The notes under the pieces: model-generated
Databases searched by the model: none
What the model saw: only the letters and a program-made list of their open reading frames with translations
Told to the model about the DNA's origin: nothing
Virus record (IMG/VR): IMGVR_UViG_3300012359_000039
Span: 1 to 35,095 of that record
Strand: one strand, 5' to 3'
From: a virus
DNA: 35,095 bases
In this document: piece by piece, positions 20,853 through 27,192 of the stretch
Layout of the letters: each line of letters begins with the position of its first letter
Numbering within the stretch: position 1 is the stretch's first letter
Made by a program: the position numbers and the translations under genes

Positions 20853-21112
20853 CCGCCGCCGCCTGGGCCGCCCCGTTCCTCGTCCTCGCTGGCTGCGCCG
20901 CGTACGCCGCCAGCGTGCTGCCCGGCCGGGAGCGGCTCGCCTTCCTGCGCCGCGCCGCCCGCTACCACCTCACGCGGCGCCGCTACGCCCGCCGGATGCG
21001 CGGGCCCCTGCCCGCCCGCGACCAGGGCATCGGCTACGACCGGCGGGCCTGGCTCGCCGCCCTGGACGCCTGGGAGGCCCCCGCCGCCCGCACCGAGAGG
21101 AGCCGCACGTGA
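20849..21112 (+). CDS. Membrane-anchored basic protein, 87 aa
   Basis: GTG at 20849 overlaps the previous stop. An N-terminal hydrophobic helix (AAPFLVLAGCAAYAASVL) is followed by a strongly basic segment (RRAARYHLTRRRYARRMRG), as expected for a membrane-anchored nucleic acid-binding protein. GAGGAG near its end serves as the ribosome site of the next gene. Confidence 0.6.
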   Translation: MTAAAWAAPFLVLAGCAAYAASVLPGRERLAFLRRAARYHLTRRRYARRMRGPLPARDQGIGYDRRAWLAALDAWEAPAARTERSRT

Positions 21113-21450
21113 GCTGGACAGATGACCTCGGCCCGGAAGGGCGCGAGGAGTGGCAGCGGTTCGTGCAGTTCCACCGCGAGCACACCGTCAAGGGCATCGA
21201 GTCCTCGGCGTACGTGATGAGCCTGGTCCCCGGCGGCAAGCCCGACATCAAGCTCGCCGCCGGGCTGGGCCTGGCCATCATGCCCGGCAAGCCGGTGATC
21301 GCCGTGGCCATGCCCGGCACGCCCGTCCCGCCCGGCCTGCGCAAGGTGGCCGCCGCCGTCATCGAGGGGGCCGACCTGGACACCGAGGCCGGTCAGAAGG
21401 AGTTCGCCCGCCAGCTCGGGGCCGTCATGGAACGCCTGGAGGGCCAGTGA
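21109..21450 (+). CDS. Hypothetical protein, 113 aa
   Basis: GTG at 21109 with GAGAGGAG upstream. A charged N-terminal helix (DDLGPEGREEWQRFVQFHRE) leads into a hydrophobic, Gly/Pro-rich middle (LAAGLGLAIMPGKPVIAVAM) that may be buried or membrane-associated, and an acidic C-terminal helix. No family recognised. Confidence 0.6.
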   Translation: MSWTDDLGPEGREEWQRFVQFHREHTVKGIESSAYVMSLVPGGKPDIKLAAGLGLAIMPGKPVIAVAMPGTPVPPGLRKVAAAVIEGADLDTEAGQKEFARQLGAVMERLEGQ

Positions 21451-21626
21451 GACCGCACGCCGTCGCGGCCGTCTGCCTGTGGGTCCTCGCCTGGCTCTGC
21501 GTCGGCCTCATCCCGGCCGCGTGGTTCGCCGCCAGGGACGGCAAGACGGCCGTGGCCAGGACCGAGCTCGCCATCGGGGTGGCCGGGGCGGCCGGGCTCG
21601 GCATCGCCGGGGCGGTGCTGTGGTGA
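21447..21626 (+). CDS. Two-helix membrane protein, 59 aa
   Basis: GTG at 21447 overlaps the previous TGA. Two hydrophobic helices (about 5-25 and 40-58) are joined by a short loop, ARDGKTAVART. Together with the genes at 18056, 20849 and 24046 it is one of four small membrane proteins in this operon. Confidence 0.6.
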   Translation: MRPHAVAAVCLWVLAWLCVGLIPAAWFAARDGKTAVARTELAIGVAGAAGLGIAGAVLW

Positions 21627-21846
21627 CGCGCGCCGAGCACCTGGCGTGGGCCAAGGAACGCGCCCTGGAGTACGCCGACCGGGGCGAGACGGCCAGCGCC
21701 ATCGCGTCGCTGAGGTCGGACCTGGGCAAGCACCCGGACACCGCGTCATCGGCCAGGATCATCGATGAGCTGATGTTTCCGCTCGCGCTGACCGGCGACT
21801 TCGAGCGGCCGGCGAGCTGCGGAAGTTCATCGAGAGGTTCAACTGA
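21623..21846 (+). pseudogene. Conserved small protein with frameshift near its end
   Basis: From GTG 21623 the product reads TRAEHLAWAKERALEYADRG and SLRSDLGKHPDT, a pattern I recognise from many actinobacterial phage proteins that end in xxxKFIExFN. Here that ending (GELRKFIERFN, TGA 21844-21846) is in the next frame. One G is missing, or a -1 slip occurs, at CGGCCGGCG near 21810. Without the shift the frame runs on into the following gene. The length 224 is not a multiple of three, as expected for a 1-base loss. Confidence 0.65.
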
Positions 21847-21847
21847 C

Positions 21848-22081
21848 ATGACGACACGGAGAGAGCTGCCGGCCGGGGCCAGGGCTGAGGTCAGCGCGGC
21901 CCCGGCCGGGTACCGGGGCGAGGACGCCCGCGCCGCGTGGCGGAAGGCCCTGGCCGAACAGGCCAAGGCCAGGCGGCGCGCGGCGGGACGGTACGCGCGG
22001 CAGGCGGACCGGGCGGCAGGCGGACGGTACCGGGCCGGGATGAGCCGCAGGATGCCGCCCGGGGGTGATGACACTGCATGA
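21848..22081 (+). CDS. Hypothetical basic protein, 77 aa
   Basis: ATG at 21848 follows the restored stop of the previous gene by one base. The product is highly basic and helical (RKALAEQAKARRRAAGRYAR), suggesting nucleic acid binding. Its first 14 bases (CATGACGACACGG) reappear right after its stop at 22078, where the frame closes after five codons, hinting at a partial duplication. Confidence 0.5.
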   Translation: MTTRRELPAGARAEVSAAPAGYRGEDARAAWRKALAEQAKARRRAAGRYARQADRAAGGRYRAGMSRRMPPGGDDTA

Positions 22082-22243
22082 CGACACGGGACTGACAGCA
22101 CGGCACCTGGCGCTAAGGCGTGATGCTGCCCGGCCGGACCGGGCCGCCAGGGCGAGGTCGAGATGCTTGCCGCCCGGCTTGCTAGGACGACCTCCATTCC
22201 GGGCCTAGTCCGGTGACAAAACTAAGGAAGCCGGGGGCGCGCT

Positions 22244-22267
22244 GGCATGCCGCGCACAACGCATGCC
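22244..22267. promoter_or_regulatory. Inverted and direct repeat upstream of the initiator gene
   Basis: GGCATGC and GCATGCC flank a 10-base spacer, and GCATGCCGC also occurs twice in direct orientation. It lies 43 bp before the initiator start in the 228-bp gene-free stretch 22082-22309, so it is a candidate operator. Further upstream a GC hairpin (about 22124-22142) is visible but no clear promoter. Confidence 0.45.
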
Positions 22268-22309
22268 GCCTGAATTACTGACCGGCCAAGGAGACAGGAC
22301 GAATGAGGA

Positions 22310-23164
22310 GTGGCACAAAACGCCGTCGACTGGGTGTGGAAGCATTCACGCGCTGTCAATGGCTCCCTCATCGTCCTGCTGGCTATAGCGCACGAAGCGA
22401 ATCGCGACGGGATTACCGCTATGAGCGTCCTGGAATTGTCACAGAAAACGCGACTGAGTGAGCGGTCAGTACAGAATGCGACCGCGGAACTCGTTCGCCA
22501 CCGCGAGCTTGCCATGCACCTGAAGGCTGGCGACCACGGCCGCAATGGCTACGAGGTGATCATTCCCAGGGGTGCAGATTCTGCACCCCTACCACCCGGT
22601 AGGGGTGCAGAATCTGCACCCCTACCACCCGGTAGGGGTGCAGAATCTGCACCCCTGGGCGTCACCCCGCAGAATCTGCACCCCGCAGAATCTGCACCCC
22701 TGGAGAGACATAACGGCAGGTCAGAGGGAAACCCCGCAGAATCTGCACCCCTGGAGATTTCCGACGTGTTTAAAACCAGTACAGGTATAGATGAGGTACA
22801 GGTTAAAGACGTGCCGGCGATCGCCTCGCGGCCTGACGTCGAGCGCCTCTGCGCCCGCCTCGCCGACCGCATCGAAGCCAACGGCTGCAAGCGCCCCGCA
22901 GTCGGCAAGAAATGGCGCGACGCCGCCCGGCTGATGATTGACCGCGACGGCCGCACCGAACAGCAGATTACCGCCGCAATTGACTGGTGCCAGGACAACG
23001 AATTCTGGCGCTCCAATATCCTCTCAATGCCTAAATTGCGGGAGAAATACGATCAGCTCCGTATGCAGGCCAGCCGCAAACCGGGAAATAACCGCCAGGC
23101 GGAAACGGACGAGCTATTCGGCGCGGCGATGAAGCGCGCCATTGCGAAAGAAGGCAGGAAATGA
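22310..23164 (+). CDS. Replication initiator / replisome organiser, 284 aa
   Basis: GTG at 22310 is the likely start; AAGGAG and AGGA lie 11-16 bases upstream. Residues 1-85 form a winged helix (GITAMSVLELSQKTRLSERS, VQNATAELVRH). Residues 87-148 are a repetitive linker (GAESAPLPPGR units) encoded by six palindromic iterons. Residues 155-284 form a helical C-terminal domain (RLCARLADRIEANG ... MPKLREKYDQLRMQ) of the type that recruits the helicase loader. N-terminal DNA-binding domain, origin inside the gene and a loader gene next door match lambda O and DnaD/replisome-organiser systems. The upstream region is less GC-saturated than its neighbours, hinting at separate ancestry. Confidence 0.8.
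   Translation: MAQNAVDWVWKHSRAVNGSLIVLLAIAHEANRDGITAMSVLELSQKTRLSERSVQNATAELVRHRELAMHLKAGDHGRNGYEVIIPRGADSAPLPPGRGAESAPLPPGRGAESAPLGVTPQNLHPAESAPLERHNGRSEGNPAESAPLEISDVFKTSTGIDEVQVKDVPAIASRPDVERLCARLADRIEANGCKRPAVGKKWRDAARLMIDRDGRTEQQITAAIDWCQDNEFWRSNILSMPKLREKYDQLRMQASRKPGNNRQAETDELFGAAMKRAIAKEGRK
22568..22751. repeat. Six iterons inside the initiator gene (candidate origin)
   Basis: Copies 1-3 (22568-22590, 22601-22623, 22634-22656) are perfect 23-base palindromes with arms AGGGGTGCAGA and TCTGCACCCCT around one base, exactly 33 bases apart. Copies 4-6 (22669-22684, 22685-22700, 22736-22751) carry the 16-base unit GCAGAATCTGCACCCC. Copies 4 and 5 abut, and copies 5 and 6 are both followed by TGGAGA. 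The regular spacing of about three helical turns would place initiator dimers on one face of the DNA. Confidence 0.85.
22757..22808. other. A+T-rich stretch after the iterons (unwinding element candidate)
   Basis: The coding sequence switches to TTTAAAACC, GTATAGATGAGG and GGTTAAAGA, far richer in A+T than anything nearby. Its position, immediately after the iteron block within the same gene, is where the melted region lies in the lambda origin. Confidence 0.6.
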
Positions 23165-23499
23165 CGCCGGCGGAGACCGTTATCCTCATCCGCTACGTCG
23201 CGGCCTGCTGCCCGCAGCAGAAGATCGACAGCTACACGCCCGACGCATGGCATGACCTGCTCGGCGATCTGGACCTAGCCGACTGCCGCGCCGCCGTAGC
23301 CGAGGTAGCCCGGTCGCGCCCGTTCATCGCGGCGTCAGACATCCGCACGCTGGTCGACCGGAAGAACGCGGGCAGCCTGCCGCACAGCGACGCGTGCCGC
23401 GGACGGAACTGCCGTGACTGCGTGTGGAGCTGGTGCCGCTGCACGTGCCACCACTACGCCATCGTGCGCGATGCCGACGCGCTGGCCATCGAGTCATGA
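23161..23499 (+). CDS. Helicase loader-like protein (G39P-like N-terminus), 112 aa
   Basis: ATG at 23161 overlaps the initiator stop (ATGA). The first 70 residues (TVILIRYVAACCPQQKIDSY, DAWHDLLGDLDLADC, then FIAASDIRTLV) follow the helical pattern of the G39P loader/inhibitor family, which delivers the replicative helicase. The C-terminus is Cys/His-rich (CRGRNCRDCVWSWCRCTCHH), probably a zinc site. Position right after the initiator supports the assignment; no ATPase motif is present, as in G39P. Confidence 0.68.
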   Translation: MTPAETVILIRYVAACCPQQKIDSYTPDAWHDLLGDLDLADCRAAVAEVARSRPFIAASDIRTLVDRKNAGSLPHSDACRGRNCRDCVWSWCRCTCHHYAIVRDADALAIES

Positions 23500-23789
23500 C
23501 CGAGATCCAGGCGGCCCCTGACGAGCTCGCCGCCCTCGCCAGGGCCGTGCGCCCCGCGTGGGACCACGACGTCCTCGCCGCCGCCCTGCTCGCCGCCAAG
23601 AGCGCCGGGTGGACGTGGGACCGCACCCTGGCCGAGACGGTGCGCCTGATGCGGGACCCGGACGGCTCCCCGTGGGACCTGCGGCGGGCCGCCGCGGACC
23701 CGTTCCGCCGGGCGGTGCCGCCGCCGGGGGCGGAGAAGCGCGGCGCGGCGCTGGCCCGCCGGCTGCTCGGCTACGGCGGCGCGCCGTGA
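23496..23789 (+). CDS. Hypothetical helical protein, 97 aa
   Basis: ATG at 23496 overlaps the previous stop. It is largely helical and Ala/Arg-rich (DELAALARAVRPAWDHDVLA, RTLAETVRLMRDPDG), with a basic C-terminus. Proteins with this helix pattern occur after replication genes in actinophages without a known role. Confidence 0.6.
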   Translation: MTEIQAAPDELAALARAVRPAWDHDVLAAALLAAKSAGWTWDRTLAETVRLMRDPDGSPWDLRRAAADPFRRAVPPPGAEKRGAALARRLLGYGGAP

Positions 23790-24049
23790 CCGCGGCGGGC
23801 GAGGTGCGGACCGTGTTCACCGACCTAGTGCACGGCCTGGAATGCGAGCTGGTCATCCCGCCCGGCGGCCGGGTGTACCCGCAGCCCGGCGAGGCGAAGA
23901 CCGGCGTCGCCCACCCGGGGTGCCCGGCCATCGCGGACCTGGCCATCGAGCTGGATGCGTTCTGGTGCCGGGCCTGCCAGTGGAACGGGCGCGTGTCCGG
24001 GGCGTGGTGCGCGGACTTGATCCGCGCGGCGGGGCAGGTGACGCCGTGA
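23786..24049 (+). CDS. Small protein with Cys-pair motif, 87 aa
   Basis: GTG at 23786 overlaps the previous TGA. GCPAIADLAIELDAFWCRAC, then CADLIRAAG, give a probable zinc site around two helices; the N-terminal part is beta-like. This pattern (CxxC in FWCRACQWNGR) recurs in actinobacterial phage proteins. Function unknown. Confidence 0.6.
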   Translation: MTAAGEVRTVFTDLVHGLECELVIPPGGRVYPQPGEAKTGVAHPGCPAIADLAIELDAFWCRACQWNGRVSGAWCADLIRAAGQVTP

Positions 24050-24255
24050 CCGGCGTCCTGGCCGCCGCCGCCCGCGCCGTCCTGCGGGCCGTCCTGGTCC
24101 TGGCCGCCGCCGCGTCGGTGCTCTGGGCGGCGACCGGGGCGCCGGGGCTGGCCGGGGCGGGCCGCCTGGCGGTGATGTCCGCAGCGGTCGGCGGTGCCGC
24201 CGCGGTGCTGGAATGGCTCCGGGAACGGCGCCGGAAGGGGGCGCGCGATGGGTGA
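24046..24255 (+). CDS. Two-helix membrane protein, 69 aa
   Basis: GTG at 24046 overlaps the previous stop. Hydrophobic helices at about 10-30 and 38-56 end in a basic tail (RERRRKGARDG). Role unknown. Confidence 0.58.
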   Translation: MTGVLAAAARAVLRAVLVLAAAASVLWAATGAPGLAGAGRLAVMSAAVGGAAAVLEWLRERRRKGARDG

Positions 24256-24562
24256 CGGGGCGCGCCGCATGTTCCGCTACACGGTCCCGGTGGATGACAC
24301 GCCGTGGACCTTCGACCTGACGAGTGACCCGGTTCACGTCGCCAGCGGCGCCACGCTGGACGAGGTGGATTTCTGGGCCGAGTTCACGAGCGCGCCACGC
24401 TGGCCAGCGGGAATACTCCGTGTTGACCTTCTGATTTCACCGAGTGGTCGTTACCTGACCGCAACCGTGACCGCAACCGGAACGTGGCAGCCGTTCCCTT
24501 CCGTCGCGCGCAGCCCTTCGAGTACCCGGTCCATCACGTCCGCCCCGGCCCGCGGCTATTGA
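24248..24562 (+). CDS. Hypothetical protein with chimeric C-terminus, 104 aa
   Basis: ATG at 24248 overlaps the previous stop by 8 bases. Residues 1-55 (MFRYTVPVDDTPWTFDLTSD ... LDEVDFWAEF) look like a conserved small actinobacterial protein. The C-terminal 20 residues are translated antisense through a remnant of an integrase gene (24511-24555), so the natural end has been replaced. The last third also has looser codon use. It is probably a truncated or fused version. Confidence 0.55.
   Translation: MGDGARRMFRYTVPVDDTPWTFDLTSDPVHVASGATLDEVDFWAEFTSAPRWPAGILRVDLLISPSGRYLTATVTATGTWQPFPSVARSPSSTRSITSAPARGY
24511..24555 (-). pseudogene. Remnant of a second integrase 3' end
   Basis: On the minus strand these 45 bases encode PRAGADVMDRVLEGL, identical in protein to the end of the integrase (24843-24887). 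The DNA differs at seven positions, all of them third codon positions. Upstream of it a TAG interrupts the frame, so only the tail survives. The synonymous-only differences show divergence under selection before the remnant was left behind, rather than a recent copy. Confidence 0.75.
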
Positions 24563-24567
24563 TCTGC

Positions 24568-24834
24568 TCATGGGCCGTAAAGCAGGTTACGGGTAGCCCG
24601 GTCGTGGGTTTCCTGTCCTCTGCAGCCTTCGACGTGTACTGAGCACTCACCGAAGTCCGCGTCAGGGAAGGCTGTGTTCCATCCGAACTTTGGCAATCCG
24701 GCAGTTTCGCGCATCTCATCCACGATGCGCTGGAGCCGCCCGGCTAGCCCGATGGTCATCTTGTCATGCTGGGAGACGTGCCAGAGGTGACGGGTCCACC
24801 GGTCAATGTCTTCGGGATCAACGGAATCGGTCAT
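24568..24834 (-). CDS. Integrase-coupled small protein, 88 aa
   Basis: ATG at 24834 overlaps the integrase stop (ATGA). The N-terminus DSVDPEDIDRWTRHLWHV is acidic and helical, followed by a second helix (GLAGRLQRIVDEMRE) and a C-terminal part with two Cys (FGECSVHVEGCRG). No family recognised. It lies exactly between the remnant and the intact copy of the integrase 3' end, suggesting it arrived together with the present integrase. Confidence 0.6.
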   Translation of the reverse strand: MTDSVDPEDIDRWTRHLWHVSQHDKMTIGLAGRLQRIVDEMRETAGLPKFGWNTAFPDADFGECSVHVEGCRGQETHDRATRNLLYGP

Positions 24835-26084
24835 CGCTGTCTCAGTCCTTCGAGTACCCGGTCCATGACGTCGGCGCCCGCGCGGGGCACGTCCTCCAGG
24901 GCGTGCACGTACACCTGCGTCGTGGAGATCCGGGCGTGCCGCAGCATCCGCTGCACCGTCTTCAGGTCCGCTCCCCCGGCCAGCGCGTACGACGCGCATG
25001 CGTGCCGCAGGTCATGCAGCCGCGCTGGCCGCCCGATCCCGGCCCGCTCCCGGACTTTCTCCCACTGCCGGTCGATGTTCCGCGGCTCGACCGCCGTCCC
25101 CAGGCCGGTGGTGAACACCAGGCCGAGGTCCGCCCACGCGGGCGCGGCCAGCCGCTGGCGCCGCTGCCCGGTGCGCCACGCGGCCAGCGCCTCCGCGGCC
25201 GAGACGGGCAGCGCGGCCGGCTCGCGTGACGCGCGGGTCTTCATCTCCCGGGCCACCAGCCTGCCCTTGCCGCGTTTGCCGGTGGCCATATCGAGCTCGC
25301 CGCGCTGCCGCTGGACCTGCAGCCCGGGCGTCCAGATGCGCCGCTCCAGGTCGAGGTCGTCCCAGCGCATGCCGAGGCCCTCGCCGCGGCGGAAGCCGAG
25401 CAGGAACGCGGCCAGCCAGTAGCACCACCACCGGTCTTCCGCCATCGAGACCAGGAGCGCGGACACTTCGGCCGGGGTGAGGATCTCCGGCTCGGCCGCG
25501 TGGCTCCTGGGCGGCTCGACCAGGTCTACGATGTTGCGGGCGATCCCGGCGGTCTCGTCGCGGATGGCGTCGGCGATCATCTTGTGCAGGATCTCCCGGC
25601 AGTACGCCACGGTGCGCGGCGACAGCGTCCTGCGCGGGCCGGCGCGGGGCTGCCGGGCGCACGGCTTGCGGGACAGCCGGTCCTGCCAGTCCCGCACCGT
25701 GTCCGCCTTCAGCCTGGCGAGCTCGATATGGCCGATGCCGTCGCGCGCGGCGAGGATGTGCAGCCGGGCGTTGTCGGCGTAGGAGTCCATCGTGGAGGCG
25801 GTCAGCCGCCCGGCCCGGACGTACTGGGGCAGGGTGGTGCCGGTCCATCTGGTGAACGCGTCGGCGACGGTCTGGCGCGGGTCCTCCGGCAGCCCCTGCG
25901 CCAGTTTCGCCTCGAGCTGAGCGCGTTTCTCGATGGCCTCGTGGCGGGTCTTGCCGTAGACGTACCTGGGTTTGGTGTCGATGCCGCCTTCGGGGGGGTA
26001 GGCGCGGGCTTGCCAGCGGCCGTCCTTGCGTTTCCAGGGCCTGCCTTCGCGGTTGGGCCGCGCCCCGGCCGGCTTGCCGGTCAC
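24831..26084 (-). CDS. int: Tyrosine site-specific integrase, 417 aa
   Basis: ATG at 26084 overlaps the upstream stop. An N-terminal arm-binding-type region (RKDGRWQARAYPPEGG) and a SAM-like core-binding domain (about 72-175) precede the catalytic domain with R232 (GFRRGEGLG), K282, H357-X2-R360 (HDLRHA), H383 (LRHARIS) and the nucleophile Y392 (TTQVYVH). All catalytic residues are present. The enzyme integrates and, with an excisionase, excises the element at an att site. The excisionase-like gene lies at 26710. No tRNA or obvious attP core was seen nearby. Confidence 0.95.
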   Translation of the reverse strand: MTGKPAGARPNREGRPWKRKDGRWQARAYPPEGGIDTKPRYVYGKTRHEAIEKRAQLEAKLAQGLPEDPRQTVADAFTRWTGTTLPQYVRAGRLTASTMDSYADNARLHILAARDGIGHIELARLKADTVRDWQDRLSRKPCARQPRAGPRRTLSPRTVAYCREILHKMIADAIRDETAGIARNIVDLVEPPRSHAAEPEILTPAEVSALLVSMAEDRWWCYWLAAFLLGFRRGEGLGMRWDDLDLERRIWTPGLQVQRQRGELDMATGKRGKGRLVAREMKTRASREPAALPVSAAEALAAWRTGQRRQRLAAPAWADLGLVFTTGLGTAVEPRNIDRQWEKVRERAGIGRPARLHDLRHACASYALAGGADLKTVQRMLRHARISTTQVYVHALEDVPRAGADVMDRVLEGLRQR

Positions 26085-26455
26085 GGCCGCTCTCTTGGAT
26101 CAGCCGCGCGCGGCCCGTCAAACTCCATCTGGAAGTCGCCGCCGTAGCGGACCTCAACCGCGTCGAACGGCGACGAGCCGTCCTCGTACCGGAAGGCGAA
26201 GATCGCCGTGAACTGGCTGCGGTACTCATCGCCCTGATCGCTGTCGCGCCAGCCTTCTTTCGAGCCGTCCGGCAGGAAGGCGTACGTGCCGTATCCGTTG
26301 ACCACGGCGCGGACAGGGCCGATGACGAGCGCCCGCCACTCCTCCGGCAGCGACTCGCGGAACGCCTCAACCTTCGGGCCGGGAGCGAGGTCACGGTCGT
26401 CGTTGGCGTAGTCCGACACGGTGACGATTACTGCGGCGTGCTCAATGTAACCCAT
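26081..26455 (-). CDS. Hypothetical protein upstream of int, 124 aa
   Basis: ATG at 26455 (MGYIEHAAVIVTVSDYANDD) is preferred; ATG 26482 and 26515 are possible but weaker. The product is an alpha/beta protein with aromatic strands (TAIFAFRYEDGSSPFDAVEV) and no membrane segment. It overlaps the integrase start by four bases, so it is co-translated with it, and diverges from the xis-side operon. Function unknown. Confidence 0.62.
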   Translation of the reverse strand: MGYIEHAAVIVTVSDYANDDRDLAPGPKVEAFRESLPEEWRALVIGPVRAVVNGYGTYAFLPDGSKEGWRDSDQGDEYRSQFTAIFAFRYEDGSSPFDAVEVRYGGDFQMEFDGPRAADPRERP

Positions 26456-26582
26456 GCCCGCAACACTACCCAGGATGGACATGGCTGGTCTAGAGTGGAC
26501 TCCGGATGTCTCCATGTACCGTCAACGGTGGCGGGAGAACACGGGGGCCTGTCTCCGGGCCCCGGCAGAGGAGGGCGTGCGG

Positions 26583-26717
26583 ATGGACAGGCTGGTTTGC
26601 AGCGATCCCCCGGAGGAGTCGTGCTCTGACGCCGGCTGCCCGGTGCACGGCGACGATGACGTCAATTACGTTCACCACCTTCGCGACCCCGAAGGCGATG
26701 AGGCCGCCCATGCCTGA
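26583..26717 (+). CDS. Small Cys-containing protein, 44 aa
   Basis: ATG at 26583 with GAGGAGG about 8 bases upstream decides the start. LVCSDPPEESCSDAGCPVHG has three Cys and a His, a compact metal-binding signature, followed by an acidic tail. It overlaps the excisionase gene by 8 bases and is divergent from int. Confidence 0.58.
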   Translation: MDRLVCSDPPEESCSDAGCPVHGDDDVNYVHHLRDPEGDEAAHA

Positions 26718-26955
26718 GATTACCGACGTGGGCCCGGAGGCGCTCGACCTGCTGACGATGGCTGAGGTGGCCGGGCGGCTGAGGGTGTCGGAGAAGACGG
26801 TGCAGCGCATGATCCGGCAGGGCGTGTTCACGAAGCTGAAGGTCGGCGCCGGGGTCCGCATCGACCCGGCGCAGGTCATCGCCTACAAGCGGCGGCTGCA
26901 CGAGCAGGCGGCCGCCGCCGGGGAAGGTGCCGCGCCCCGGGATCCCGGGCGGTGA
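26710..26955 (+). CDS. xis: Excisionase-like MerR/BldC-type HTH protein, 81 aa
   Basis: ATG at 26710. Residues 12-60 (DLLTMAEVAGRLRVSEKTVQ, RMIRQGVFTKLKVGAGVRID) are a textbook excisionase-family winged helix; a helical tail follows. Such proteins bend attachment-site DNA and turn the integrase toward excision; some also repress int. It lies 0.6 kb from int in divergent orientation, consistent with reciprocal control. Confidence 0.85.
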   Translation: MPEITDVGPEALDLLTMAEVAGRLRVSEKTVQRMIRQGVFTKLKVGAGVRIDPAQVIAYKRRLHEQAAAAGEGAAPRDPGR

Positions 26956-26961
26956 CGCCGG

Positions 26962-27192
26962 GTGTCCAGGGGCAGCAGGCGGCAGCAGCAGGGGCAGCTG
27001 GCGGACATGTCGCTGCCGCCGGAGCTGCGGGGCCGGCGGGGCCGGGGGAGGCGGGGCCGGGGGAGGCGGCGCCGCAAGCGCATCGGCGGGACGCCCCCGG
27101 CGCAGATGGATCACGCGACGGGCGGGAAGGCCCGCAAGAGGCAGCGGGAAGGCGAGGCCGCGATGCGGCGGGGCCGGCGCGGTGAGCCATGA
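26962..27192 (+). CDS. Arg-rich basic protein, 76 aa
   Basis: GTG at 26962 is chosen because wobble positions in this frame are almost all G/C; the overlapping frame starting at 26952 is poorer. The middle is dominated by Arg and Gly (GRRGRGRRGRGRRRRKRIGG), so it should bind nucleic acid tightly, as small phage DNA-compaction or anti-host proteins do. It overlaps the methyltransferase start. Confidence 0.55.
   Translation: MSRGSRRQQQGQLADMSLPPELRGRRGRGRRGRGRRRRKRIGGTPPAQMDHATGGKARKRQREGEAAMRRGRRGEP

Noticed and set aside
22568-22751. CRISPR-like array of regularly spaced repeats
   Set aside because: The units are palindromes 33 bases apart with nearly identical 10-base intervals, lie within a coding frame and have no unique spacers or cas genes; iterons explain them better.
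24556-24842. int 3' end repeats as attL/attR of a small nested element
   Set aside because: The two copies differ at seven wobble sites and the match follows codon structure, unlike the identical cores left by site-specific recombination.
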